From the NCBI GenBank assembly GCA_025084515.1, contig JAJAGP010000219.1, forward strand, positions 15,001-79,000: a stretch of 64,000 nt of DNA. Reading direction: 5' to 3'. The DNA is from Ancistrus triradiatus. Taxonomy: Eukaryota > Chordata > Actinopteri > Siluriformes > Loricariidae. Positions 10,298 to 20,608 of the stretch are shown piece by piece. How positions within the stretch are numbered: position 1 is the stretch's first letter; each line of letters starts with the position of its first letter. The position numbers and the translations under genes are program-made. The notes under the pieces are model-generated. The model did not search any database. It was given only the letters and a program-made list of their open reading frames with translations, and was not told the DNA's origin.

Positions 10298-13110
10298 ATC
10301 AAGTCCTGTCATTCCAAAGATACGAAGATGATGTACAGCATCACCGGTGAAGGAGCAAACCTGCATCCTGAGGGACTTTTCACCATCAATAACGACACAG
10401 GTCATCTCTACGTGGCATGGAGGCTAGATAGAGAAACAAAAGCTAAGTATAAGGTGAGATTTTCAGGGCTTGCTGCTTTGTTAGGCTCAGACACTGGGGT
10501 TGGGTAACAGCATTTGGAAAGCTTGGACACGACTGCATTTTTCTGCTACAGCTTCAAGCCCACGCTGATGCAGCTGATAACAGTATCCATGACCCTCCTG
10601 TGGAGATCATCATCCATGTGATGGACCAGAATGACAACAAGCCGTCCTTTAAACAAGATATGTTCCGTGGCAGTGTACCACAAGCCTCAAGAATAGGTAG
10701 TTATTAGAAAACACATCTCAGGCAAATGTGGTTCTTTAAGTTTTTTTAGCCAAAAGAGAATAAAAGACCAATATTGTTTTTGCTTAAAAAGATTAATGCC
10801 AGGCTGGAAAGAGCAGAGAGTATAGATGAATGAACAGCTTAGAGAACAAAGGCTCACATTTCAAACAAACATACCCTAAAAGTGTTACGGTACACCATGT
10901 CAACAACAATGACGAACCATGTAAATAAAATATAATAGGTTGGGACACAAGTGCAGTTAGCTCCAGATGGAAGTAGTGAACCAAAATATAATTAATCAAC
11001 CCAAAAAAGGTTCACCGAGGAACTAATGAATGAATAAAACGTTAAAGACAGAAAGGAACGCCGTAAGCATAGAGCGCTCGTATTCACGACCACGCTTACG
11101 GCTTCTTCACTGCGGAAGGTGCGCTTCGGGTCAGCGCATGCGCAGTGTGCGTAAACCTGAACGGAGCTCCCGCGAACACGTACCACATATACTCCCGGGC
11201 AAAACGCTCACTGGAGTGTGGAACGGGCGTGGGGAGGCAAAGGAAAGGATTTAGAAAAACTGAAAGAATTAAAAATAACTGATAAAACGACAAAGGGAAA
11301 AAGGGGACGTAGTACCGCATATACTCCCAGCCAAACGCTCACTGTAGTGCGGCATGCGCGTCAATGAAACGAAAGGAAGTCGTGCCAAGTGTACTCCCGG
11401 CCAAACGCTTCATTGGAGCACAGAAAAGGACGAGGTTAAAAACTCTGCGCCCTCTTCTAAGCACGATCGGTGGATTAAAAAGGGTTTTTCCCTCGATCGT
11501 GGCGAGGGGGGTGCGACGGCGTGTGAGAGAGAAAGAGCCAGCGGAGGCGGAGCAGCCCGGCAGAAAAATGAAAATAAAAGAATAAACAAAAGCTGACCCT
11601 ACCCTATCTAGGGCCCTAGCTACCTAGGCTACCTCCTAGCAATCTCCATCTGGCGACCTTAATGTCCCTAGACGTACCCGCTGTCACTAACAAAATAAAG
11701 CACCAAGAAAAGCAAGGACTGTCCCAAAAAAAAAAACCTGTCAGAGCCAGCAGCGTATGCGCATGTGTGCGTCTTCTCAGGCATGATGTTCAATGCAGAG
11801 ACACTGTGCCAGCCACAAAGGTGTGCTTATATGGGCTGAGCAGCAGGTGTCACCAATCAATCAATAATAAGCCCGCGAAGACCTGACGCACGCACAATCG
11901 CGCTGTTGCTGCTCAAGTCGCCAAACCGGGTTAACTACTGGCCACTAGTGGCCAGATAGCAACTCCTAATAGAAAGCACGTGGCTTTGACCAACTAGAGG
12001 TTTAAATAGGAGAGGCTGTGATTAAGCAAAAAACGAGAGAAATCTATAGAAAAACCTCATTGAGGGCTGCTTTGGGAGCATGAGAGCATGAAAAGTTGGA
12101 AATAGAGGCACCAGGTTCGACAGTTTAAAAAATGTCAAGTCTCAAAGTGTAAATTTATTTTAATGGTCATAAAAATGAGATTCAAAGCGCTGTTTGGTTT
12201 CATTATCATGGTGGTAAAAAGTACATTTTGTCCTGGATTGCTTAGCAGAACTACAGGACACACCACTCAAATTCACGGCACTACATTTCCCATAATGCCC
12301 CAGCATCTTTCCAAAAGCTTGCGCGGTTAACGCTTCGCTTTCATTCAATGCTTTTTGATTCTCATAGATTACTGGACATTAGTCAAGGTGATGATAGCTC
12401 ATAAATCTCAACTGTTTAGCCCACAAAAAATACATACATTAAATTAGAAAAATCATCAGTTACATCATCCATGGCAGAGCCACGCCCTCTATAGTGTAAA
12501 CTCACTTCATCCAATTAGTGTTAACAGCCTCATTTGTATGTACAGTTGTGCCCCTCTAAATTTTGTGTGCCCCAGTAAGACAAGTACTCTAGAAACACCC
12601 CTGGTGTGTGTCCAAAGTCTCAGTTCGGCCAAGAATGATTTTTTTAGTGCTTAATTTGCAGTAATAATTTTACTAATAAAGCTTTGATGAAGATAATAAA
12701 TGATGCCCATCATCTCATCTTCACATCGTCTCATTTTCTCACTAAAGGATCTGAGGTCATGACCGTCACAGCCTCAGATTCAGATGATTCTGTTAATACT
12801 TACAACGCTGATATCAGGTACAACATTGTCAGTCAGAACCCTCCACTGCCAAAACCAGACATGTTTGAGATCAATCCCAAGACTGGACTGATCCAAGTGG
12901 ATGCTGATGGACTGAACCAAGAGGTGAGAGCTCATGTCAGGATCTTAACCAGCATTACTCAGATTAGGACTGACCTGACCTTATGGAATGAATGAAATCT
13001 GTCTGTTTCAGAAATGTCCTGAATACACTCTGGAGATTGAAGCAGCAGATCTGCTGGGTCTTGGCCTCTCCAGCAAAGCAAAAGTGGTTATTACTGTAAC
13101 GAAGCAGTGA
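10298..13110 (+). CDS. Cadherin-like copy A, last four coding exons (5' part outside window)
   Basis: Exons at 10298-10453, 10552-10696, 12748-12923 and 13012-13110 encode the second EC1-EC2-like module of a soluble E-cadherin-type protein: SITGEGANLHPEGLFTI, RLDRETKAKYK, MDQNDNKPSF, TASDSDDSVN and, at the end, VVITVTKQ-stop. Exon lengths (156, 145, 176) match the EC1-EC2 exons of classical cadherins. All splice sites are canonical and the frame is open. The counterpart of exon 9 must lie just left of the window, because position 1 already falls in intron 9. The DxND calcium motif reads MDQNDN, with Met for Thr compared with copy B. A Gypsy element in intron 9 and a 1.1-kb unknown insert in intron 11 enlarge this copy. 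Whether it is expressed cannot be seen. Confidence 0.85.
10858..11978. mobile_element. Unidentified GC-richer 1.1-kb insertion in intron 11 of copy A
   Basis: Absent from the same intron of copies B and C (flanks match B near 28680 and 28715). It contains three variants of a motif around atactcccgg(g)caaacgctcactggagt, near 11190, 11322 and 11392, and an 18-bp perfect palindrome ctggccactagtggccag (11938-11955). There is no convincing ORF and no clear terminal repeats. A solo LTR or a non-autonomous element is possible. Borders are approximate. Confidence 0.5.
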
Positions 13111-13120
13111 GAAGACCTCG
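13111..13120 (+). other. Stop-proximal 3' UTR of copy A before a spliced 3' UTR exon
   Basis: After TGA (13108-13110) come gaagacctcg and a donor gtaagg. The same layout occurs in copies B (29788-29797) and C (46442-46451), so the 3' UTR is interrupted by an intron only about 10 nt after the stop. Confidence 0.65.
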
Positions 13121-13156
13121 GTAAGGCTCTTCTACACGCTTACGCAAAAGTTTAGC

Positions 13157-13738
13157 ACTCAAGACCATAAAGGAGCTGTCTTGTTCTCAAACTCATTTAG
13201 ACTCGGCCTTGTCTCGGTCTGGGGTAAGGTGGACCTGGAAATTTCTGTCTAGACCTGCTGAGTCCGATGCATTTGCCTGAAGTAACATTCATTATAAACT
13301 TTTCTATCGTTATTGAATATCAGCAATCCATTCAAACAGAATAAATCAGTCTTTTCTCTTCATGCCTTAATGAAATCTGCCCTCTGATTGGCTAACAGGG
13401 AAAAACAAGTTCCTGCTCTTCTCATTCAGCATCCAATAAATGAACACGGTTTATTTTTGAATCATTTGTGCATTTTCACCTGCTCTAATTCCTTTACCAC
13501 TTTACTAGCACAGTGAATGTTTATGCAGGACTTCACTAAAGGAGAAACATTCAGCTGAATGTAAATTCAGAAATAATCTATCATGTATAATGAATAATAA
13601 TCTAAAGTGAATTACAAACTAATTGAATGTTTTCCATTTTCTTCGTTTTATTCTTGTATGATGAAAAAAATCTTAATTTGGTCTCGGTTTCAACTCAGAC
13701 TCAATGTGTTCCAGTCTTCATCTTGACTACAACACTAC
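13157..13738. repeat. Non-autonomous repeat in intron 13 of copy A
   Basis: A roughly 0.58-kb block whose ends carry gtctcggtct-type sequences. Related blocks are at 46592-46905 (copy C, partial), 48815-49412 (opposite orientation, in ccdc171) and 36003-36075 (fragment). The shared interior has gctaacagggaaaaacaag. It looks like a DNA-transposon derivative; the superfamily is not assigned. Confidence 0.5.
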
Positions 13739-13989
13739 AGAGTGGCATTTATCAATTTGATGTGTAAAAATAAAAAGGATCGAGTTTAATTCATAGAAAA
13801 CTACAATTGAGCAATTTGGACAATTGGCTAGCCCACGATTTGTGGTTACCCAGGTTAAAATCATAACGGGCTGTGTGAAATCCTTCCAATCCCTTTGTGT
13901 TGGATCCATTTAGGTCCAGATTGAGCTTTTACATCCAAAACAGCATGTTTCATTACTCATTATATATTTATTTAACATCATGTCTTTAG

Positions 13990-14290
13990 AGCAATTGTCT
14001 CACAGCTCCAGAAATCCCTGGTTCGATCCTAACCTTAGACAGAATGTGGAGTCTGCATGTCCTCCCTGTGCTTGTGTGGGTTTACTCTGGTTTACTCCCA
14101 CATTCCAAAGACATGACAGGTTAATTAATTGCTCTACATTTACCCAGTATGAATGTTACTGACTACTATTGCTGTAACCTTGCTCTCACACTTGACCATT
14201 TTAGAAAGACCAATTGACCTAACAGATCTTGGGAAGAAACTCAGTCACCCAGAGAAAGCCCAGACAGATAGGAGGAGAACATGCAAATTC
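13990..14290 (+). repeat. SINE-like interspersed repeat fragment
   Basis: Contains tcacagctccagaaatccctggttcgatcctaa in decayed form. The ggttcgatcct part resembles a tRNA B box, and gtctgcatgtcctccctgtg is typical of a very common fish repeat. A related piece is near 46915-47005 in copy C. Confidence 0.5.
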
Positions 14291-14418
14291 TACACAGATG
14301 GAGTCCAGTATTGGGATTGAACTATTATCTATATTTTATAGCGATACATTATTTTCCAATAGGTTTTCTCCTAATGTTAGATGCTTTATGTTTGTCTTTA
14401 ATGTATTTATTGTTTCAG

Positions 14419-14550
14419 GAACATCAACTGAACGTCCAAAGATCAGCAGGAGAGAAAGAATGGCTTTGTGCTGACCTGTACAGACACCGCCCACATTTCA
14501 TCCCTCCCCCAGATGAGTGGTATTGCTTTTTGGGGCCTTGTTTATAAAAT
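14419..14550 (+). other. Putative 3' UTR exon of cadherin copy A
   Basis: Follows a good acceptor (tattgtttcag) and is conserved in all three copies (14419, 29902, 47123), starting gaacatca/gagcagca...ctgaacgtcc. It would be joined to the exon holding the stop. Its open stretch (…LCADLYRHRPHF…) lies after the stop, so it is treated as untranslated. The 3' end is not defined. Confidence 0.55.
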
Positions 14551-14751
14551 GTTTTACACTCAGATTCGATTCTTAAAGTTAGGATTCACACATCTGTCTG
14601 CACATCTGTTGAGTACAAGCTTCTGTTCCACCATAAAATGTCTGAAATATTCTGTTACATTTACAGCCTTTAGCAGACGCCCTTAATCCTCCTGCTATCA
14701 TCAGATCATCAGTTTGACCCCAGCAATTTAAATCTTCAGACAATGATTATA

Positions 14752-15953
14752 CAACCCCAATTCCAATGAAGTTGGGACATTTTGTAAAACATAAATAGAA
14801 ACAAAATACGATGATTTGCAAATCCTTTTCAATCCATATTCAACTGAATACACTGCAAAGGCAAGATATTTAATGTTCAAACTGATAATCTTTATTGTTT
14901 TTTTGCAAATATTCACTCATTTTGAATGTGATGCCTGCAACAGGTTCCAAAACAGTTGGGACAGGGACAACAAAAGACTGGAAAAGTTGAGGAATGCCCC
15001 AAAACACCTGTTTGGAACATTCCACAGGTGAACAGGTTAATTGGAAACAAGTGAGTGTCATGATTGGGTATAAAGGATGCATCCCCGAAAAAGCTCAGTC
15101 GTTCACAAGCAAGGATGTGTTGAGGTTCACCACTTGAACAACTACGTGAGCAAATAGTCCAACAGTTTAAGAACAACGCTTCTCAATGTGTAATTGCAAA
15201 GAATTTAGGGACTTGTACAGTCCATAATATCATCAAAAGATTCAGTGTCCTCTGGGCCAAAGAGGAAAAGGACTGTCTCAATTGTTATCAGCGCTAAGCT
15301 CAAAGGCCAGCATCTCTGATGGTATGGGGGTGAGTTAGTGCCCATGGCATGGGTAACTTGCACATCTGTGAAGGCACCATTAACGCGGAAAGGTGCATAC
15401 AGGTTTTGGAGCAGCATATCTTGCCATCCAAACAACGTCTTTTTCAGGGACGTCCCTGCTTATTTCAGCAAGACAATGCCAAGCCACATTCTGTACGTGT
15501 TCCAGCAGCATGGCTTCGTAGTAAAAGAGTGCGGGTACTAGACCTGTTTCCCATTAGAAATGTGTGGTGGATTATGAAGCACAAAATGTGACAACGGAGA
15601 CCCTGGACTGTTGAGCAAATGAAGTTGTACATCAAGCAAGAAAATTAGTGTCCTAATACAATACAATTAGTGTCCTATTCCCAAACGCTTATTGAGTGTT
15701 GTTCAAAGGAAAGGTGATGTAACACAGGGGTAAACATGCCCCTGTCCCAAATGTTTCGGAACGTGTTGCAGGCATCACATTCAAAATGAGTGAATGTTTG
15801 CAAACGTCAATAAAGTTTATCCGTTTGAACATTAAATATCTTGTCTTTGTAGTGAATTCAGTTGAATATGGATTGAAAAGGATTTCCAAATCATCGTATT
15901 CTGTTTTTATTTATGTTTTACACAACTTGCCAGCTTCATTGGAATTGGGGTTG
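14752..15953 (+). mobile_element. Tc1/mariner element with decayed transposase
   Basis: Inverted ends caaccccaattccaatgaag / cttcattggaattggggttg, flanked by TA (14750-14751 and 15954-15955). Copy B keeps the unoccupied site near 30250. Transposase relics on the plus strand at 15349-15591 read LFQQDNAKPHS (second catalytic Asp), but frames are broken and the first catalytic region is shortened. It lies just downstream of copy A. Confidence 0.88.
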
Positions 15954-16130
15954 TAATTGAAATGGTACCAATGTTTGTATCTTTGTTTTTGTTCTTACAC
16001 CACTACAAGTATTTTGTTAAGTTACGACCCTAAAGCAGAGGCTTCTGAAGATTATAAAACTACATGTTACAGTGATCTCAATATCAACCAAACAAATGAG
16101 TGTAAAATGTAGATATTTCTTATGTTTAAA

Positions 16131-16603
16131 AGCCTTTTCACACCAAGTATGATTTTTACGAACAAAAAAAATGCACTTCACGTTTTGAAACAGAACACAC
16201 ATATACTAATGCCGTCCTTCACACTGAGTCCGAAACGGATGGACCGCGACGCTACATAAAATATTTAATTGAAACCTGGTCTGATTTCTGCATTAAAATC
16301 AGGCTGACCAATCAGAGCTCAGTTGCCGGGCAGAACAGCTCGTGAAGAGCTTATAGGACGAGCAACAGGCTGCCTCTGAAAACATGGATATTAAAGAAAA
16401 GATCTGGTGGAATAGAACTGAAAGGCTGGAGGATGATGGTGATAAAGCTCACAGGGACTGGATGGAAAGTTGATGATGATTTAAGTTGATGATGTGAAAG
16501 AGACACGTAGAAATCTCCAACACATTAAGAGAAGAAATTAATGAAAGCAAAAGCGGACAGGGAGGTTAGACAAAAATGTAGCACACTTGGTGTGAAGGTC
16601 CCA
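16131..16603. repeat. MITE-like repeat, possibly Harbinger-derived
   Basis: Ends share ttcacaccaagt (16137-16148) with its inverted copy acttggtgtgaa (16585-16596). A sister copy sits at about 30436-31007, so it predates the duplication. The interior has a short stretch reading like MDIKEKIWWNRTERLED, faintly Myb/MADF-like. Classification is uncertain. Confidence 0.45.
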
Positions 16604-17369
16604 CTATGTTTAAAATTTGCATCCATTGTGTGAATAGGCCTTTACACAGCTAAAAGAGACTGGAGTTGAAGGGACCTTAAAGAACAATGATGCCTACAAA
16701 AGGTGTACAGAGCACTGAAAACGCTTATTTTACGTTTACCTATAGTTGTCCGAATTAAATTAGAAAAAGTCATTAAATCTTTAATCATTTACTTAGAGAT
16801 GAGATGAGGTCGAACTGAGCCCAAAGATGATAGAAGGGTTAACTGAATAAGGAATCTGATACTGCCCATTAAAAACGAAGCAAAATGCCAGTCATTTATA
16901 TAGAGAAAATGGAAGGGTTAACAGAGCAGCTTAGGGACTTGTGCTATCACAGCCCAAACAGTAGCTGATTAACACAAATAATATCCACCCCCTGATGGGA
17001 AAGATTACATTTTTCATGCCTTTAGTGATTTTTATAAATAAGGCCCACATCTACGTGTTGGTTTAACTATACAGTAAAGCCTTCAATTTCCTCCTGAACC
17101 TGCATGTTAATTAAGTATAGTAGCCAAATATTTGCTGACTAGACCAACATCCAGGCCAAACAGCATCTGGTTTTATGCTGCAGGCTTTTTTCACTATCCT
17201 TGCTGTTGTTCTTTATATATTCTTATATAAAACAGTTATGCTTTTTTAACAGGTATGTGGGATGTAATGAAATGCTGAAACCTGTATCAAATATGTAACG
17301 GTGAAAAGAGTCAAAAAGGGTTTTTACAAAAGCTGCTTCGGGTAATGGGACAGCACACGCAAGCTTACA

Positions 17370-17432
17370 ACCATAATCCTAATAAAAGCTTAAATCATAA
17401 TAAAAGCTCAAATCATAATAAAAGCTCAACTG
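17370..17432 (+). terminator. Cluster of AATAAA signals downstream of cadherin copy A
   Basis: Three close copies of (a)taataaaagct. The cluster is kept downstream of copy B (31775-31810, two) and copy C (47503-47530, two). It may serve the plus-strand cadherin transcripts, but no cDNA evidence is available and it lies about 3 kb from the stop in A. Confidence 0.3.
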
Positions 17433-17615
17433 CAAGCCTTCTGTCGTTGTCTGTGGATGTTTTGGAGGCCGATCGGCTCCATTGTGTTTATTTCTAACAT
17501 CAGTTCATTGTTTTTTTGAGTATCAAAGGCTATAAGCGGATGTATAAAACACATCTACCATAAAATAAGATCTAGTACAAATCATATAAACGATTTATTC
17601 TTTTATCTTCCTGGT

Positions 17616-17872
17616 CTACTTTAATGATTTTGAAACCCCCTTATGACTGGTCACTTTAGACGGCTTTTTCACAGCTTTGCTTTTCTTTCGAAGTGACTTT
17701 TGAACGGAACGGTCGATTTCGGGAACGTCTTTCAGCGTGACGAGAAAATTAGGACTGAATGGGTAAATGTGTTCTTATTTTTCCTGAATAATGGGGATGT
17801 GTCCCAGATCACAACCCTCACTACATGACCCCCATGCCACTGTTCCTAGGATGTATGTTTACATGTTGTGTT
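17616..17872 (-). pseudogene. Decayed ccdc171 3' fragment between cadherin copies A and B
   Basis: 17616-17744 matches the C-terminal exon of ccdc171 (47721-47930) including its stop, then jumps at about 17745 straight into sequence matching ccdc171 intron near 56795-56910. About 9 kb of the real gene is missing at this point. No coding capacity remains. It marks the ccdc171-derived end of the first duplicated unit. Confidence 0.75.
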
Positions 17873-18033
17873 CACCAACATTGCAACATTGCATTCGCAT
17901 TGCAAGCCCCACTTGAGATTTGAACCCAGGTCCCAAAGAAGTGCATCTTAAACATTTGACTTTATGGAAGTTTTATGAGAATTAATCATATTCATTGTTC
18001 CTTTATGTTGAATACCATGTAAATCCATACCTA

Positions 18034-19373
18034 CAGTCGTATGAAAAAGTTTGGGCACCCCTGATAATTTTCATGATTTTTCTTTATAAATCATTGGTTG
18101 TCCAGCTCAGCAATTTCAGGTAAATATATCATATAGCAGATGAACACCGTGATATTTGAGAAGTGAAATTAAGTTTATAGGTTTTACAGAAAGTGTGCAG
18201 TAATTATTCAAACAAAATTAGGCAGGTGCATAAATTTGGGCACCCTTGTCATTTGAATACCTTTAGCACTAATTATTGGAACACAAAATTTGTTTTGTAA
18301 GCTCATTGACCCTTGATCTACATACACAAGTGAATCCAACTATGAGAAAGGGTTAATTGGAAGTTTTTCTCCTCTTTCATCTTCTCTGAAGAGTGGCAAC
18401 ATGGGAGCCTCAAAACACAACTCTCAAATGGCCTGAAAAAACAAAGGTTGTTTCAACATCATGGTTCAGGGAAGGGAAAAAGCTCTCTCAGAGATTTCAG
18501 CTGTCAGTTTCCACTGTGAGGTAACATAGTGAGGGCAATGGAAGACCACAGGCACAGTTCTAGTTAAGGAACTCCCGAAGTGGCAGACCAAGAAAAATCT
18601 CAGATAGGCAGAGGCGAAGGATGGTGGTGAGAACAGTCCATAGTCAAGCCACAGACCACCTCCAAAGACCTACAACCTCATCTTGCTGCTGCGATGGTGT
18701 CACTGCTCATCGTTCAACTATACAGCGCACTTTGCACAAGGAGAGGCTGTGTGGGAGAGTAATGCAAGAAGAAGCCTTTTCTGCAAGACACGCCACAACG
18801 GAGTCACTTAAGGTGTGCTACACAGATTCTTCAGAACAATGTTCAAGAATCAGTGACACAAAGTTGCACCGAGGCCAACGACCCCAAACCCTGCTCAAAA
18901 TCTACTAAGGCATTCATGCAGAGGAACCAGTACAACGTTCTGGAATGGCCATCTCAGTCCCCAGACATGAATATTACTGAAAATGTGGGCTGTCCATGCT
19001 CGGAAACCATCAAACCTGACTGAACTGGAGATGTTTCTAAAGAAGAATGGTCCAAAGCACCTTCAACCAAATCCAGACTGGAAAAGCCTGTAGGAAGCGT
19101 TTAGCGGCTGTTATTTCTACAAAAGGAGGATCAACTAAATATTGATGTCATTTTTCTGTTGGGGTGCCCAAATTTATGCACCTGCCTAATTTTGTTTGAA
19201 TAATTACTGCACACTTTCTGTAAATCCTATAAACTTCATTTCACTTCTCAAATATCACGGTGTTCATCTGCTATATGATATATTTAACTCAAGTTGCTGA
19301 TCTGAACAACCAATGATTTATAAACTAAAATCATGAAAATTATCAGGGGTTCCCAAACCTTTTCATATGACTG
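18034..19373 (+). mobile_element. Tc1-like element with decayed transposase, TA target duplication
   Basis: Ends cagtcgtatgaaaaagtttg / inverted at 19350-19373, flanked by TA (18032-18033 and 19374-19375). The spacer upstream of copy C shows the empty site (near 37031-37043). The interior has traces of Tc1 transposase (EWPSQSPDMN region near 18940-18975), but the catalytic core is mostly deleted and frames are broken. Confidence 0.88.
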
Positions 19374-19375
19374 TA

Positions 19376-20200
19376 TGAATAATGGTACTGTTAAAATGTT
19401 TACCATTATTGTAGAAAATGACTGTCCCACTTGAGCTATAGTTTTAAAATATTTTAAAGCTATATAGTTATATATAAACTTAAAATCAATTAAGTTTAAT
19501 GTCGTTTAGTATTTTATATTTCAACATTACATTTCTTTTTTCACATTTTCTTTTTCACAAGTCTAAAACTTGGTTAGAATGGTGGTCAGCGCCCTCTGGT
19601 GACAACTTTAATACTTGCCTCTAAACGTTTCGAAGGGAAACTTCGGCTTATATTTACTGAAATCGTGTTTGTTTAATCTTTATCAGATTAAGTAACGTTG
19701 AAATGTTGATCTGAGACTGGTGTTGCTGCTTTTTAAAATATTTTCTGGAGGATTAGACAAACAGTGGCTGTATAATGGGCTGAATTAAACAGCACCGTAA
19801 CTCTCAATATGAAGTTATCATAGGTTCCCGCCTCCTTCCAATAAATCAGCTCATCATCTTTCTTCTTTCCTCAAGCAAAGTTCATAAAGAAATGCTTTGA
19901 TAACTTTAATAGAGAACTTGGCTGGATGACCTTAATTCCATCACACTCGATTGAGATGAATTTGAATAATAACTTTTATCTTATTGTCTAGCACCAGCGC
20001 CCGACCTCACGATCACGTTCCGAAGATCTGTCGATATTTCCCTCAGTTATTTAAAGGGAGATCTCTGCTCTGTACATTGTGTGTGTTGATGGTACATGTT
20101 AAAGAAATTATAGATGTTTTGAAAGAACCAAATACCAAATATCTGCGCCGACATGTTAAAGAAGGACAAGTGCAGTCGTGCTAAATGAAATAAAAGCCCA
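19376..20200. other. Spacer upstream of cadherin copy B
   Basis: Aligns with 37044-38090 upstream of copy C apart from the MITE there. I see no gene. It holds the empty MITE site (acctcacgatcacg, near 20004). Confidence 0.7.
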
Positions 20201-20365
20201 GATTCACTGCTGTTGCCTTACAAAACGACCGACAATGCAAAACTGTAGAGTCTCTGCACCAAGGTACCCTCCTCTGTTCTCAGCATTACTGGCAAAACCA
20301 CAAAGAACAAGCCTAAACAAATTATTCACAGTAAACACACAAAGTTTGGGGCAAATGTAACTCAC

Positions 20366-20399
20366 CCTAAAGGTGCAGGAATCTGGCTGCTGCATACAT
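20366..20399 (-). other. Possible antisense first exon upstream of copy B (now with a stop)
   Basis: On the minus strand an ATG at 20399 is followed by a donor-like gtgagttac. In copy B the frame hits TAG just before the donor. The sister at 38265-38297 is open and reads MYAAARFLTFK before the same donor. The minus-strand sequence further on (about 20205-20300 and 38100-38190) is also conserved between copies. It could be a small divergent gene or just duplicated non-coding DNA; I do not recognise it. Confidence 0.25.
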
Positions 20400-20513
20400 G
20401 CTTCCAGTAAAATAAACAACAAAGTGAAAACAGTTTCTTGTCATAACTTATTCAGCACCGATTTATTTTTCCATATATGTAGAAAGTGTGAGCAGATAGG
20501 TGAGGTCTCCCAG

Positions 20514-20523
20514 CATATTTAAG
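20514..20523 (+). promoter_or_regulatory. Possible TATA-like element of cadherin copy B
   Basis: catatttaag lies 86 bp before the ATG at 20609, at a plausible distance from a start site. It is in the segment deleted from copy C. Motif evidence only. Confidence 0.3.
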
Positions 20524-20608
20524 AACCCTGAACACTGGAGTCACTTGTTATTGCCTGGTGTTACAGGATTTCATCTTTTGTGCATCGTTTGTTTGTGCTT
20601 GGTGGAGA

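Noticed and set aside
14460..14547. Cytoplasmic or membrane exon of the cadherin (LCADLYRHRPHF frame)
   Set aside because: It follows the stop codon in all three copies and shows no hydrophobic segment or catenin-binding motif.
18621..18908. Novel 95-residue gene
   Set aside because: It lies inside a Tc1 element and is an out-of-frame reading of its decayed transposase.
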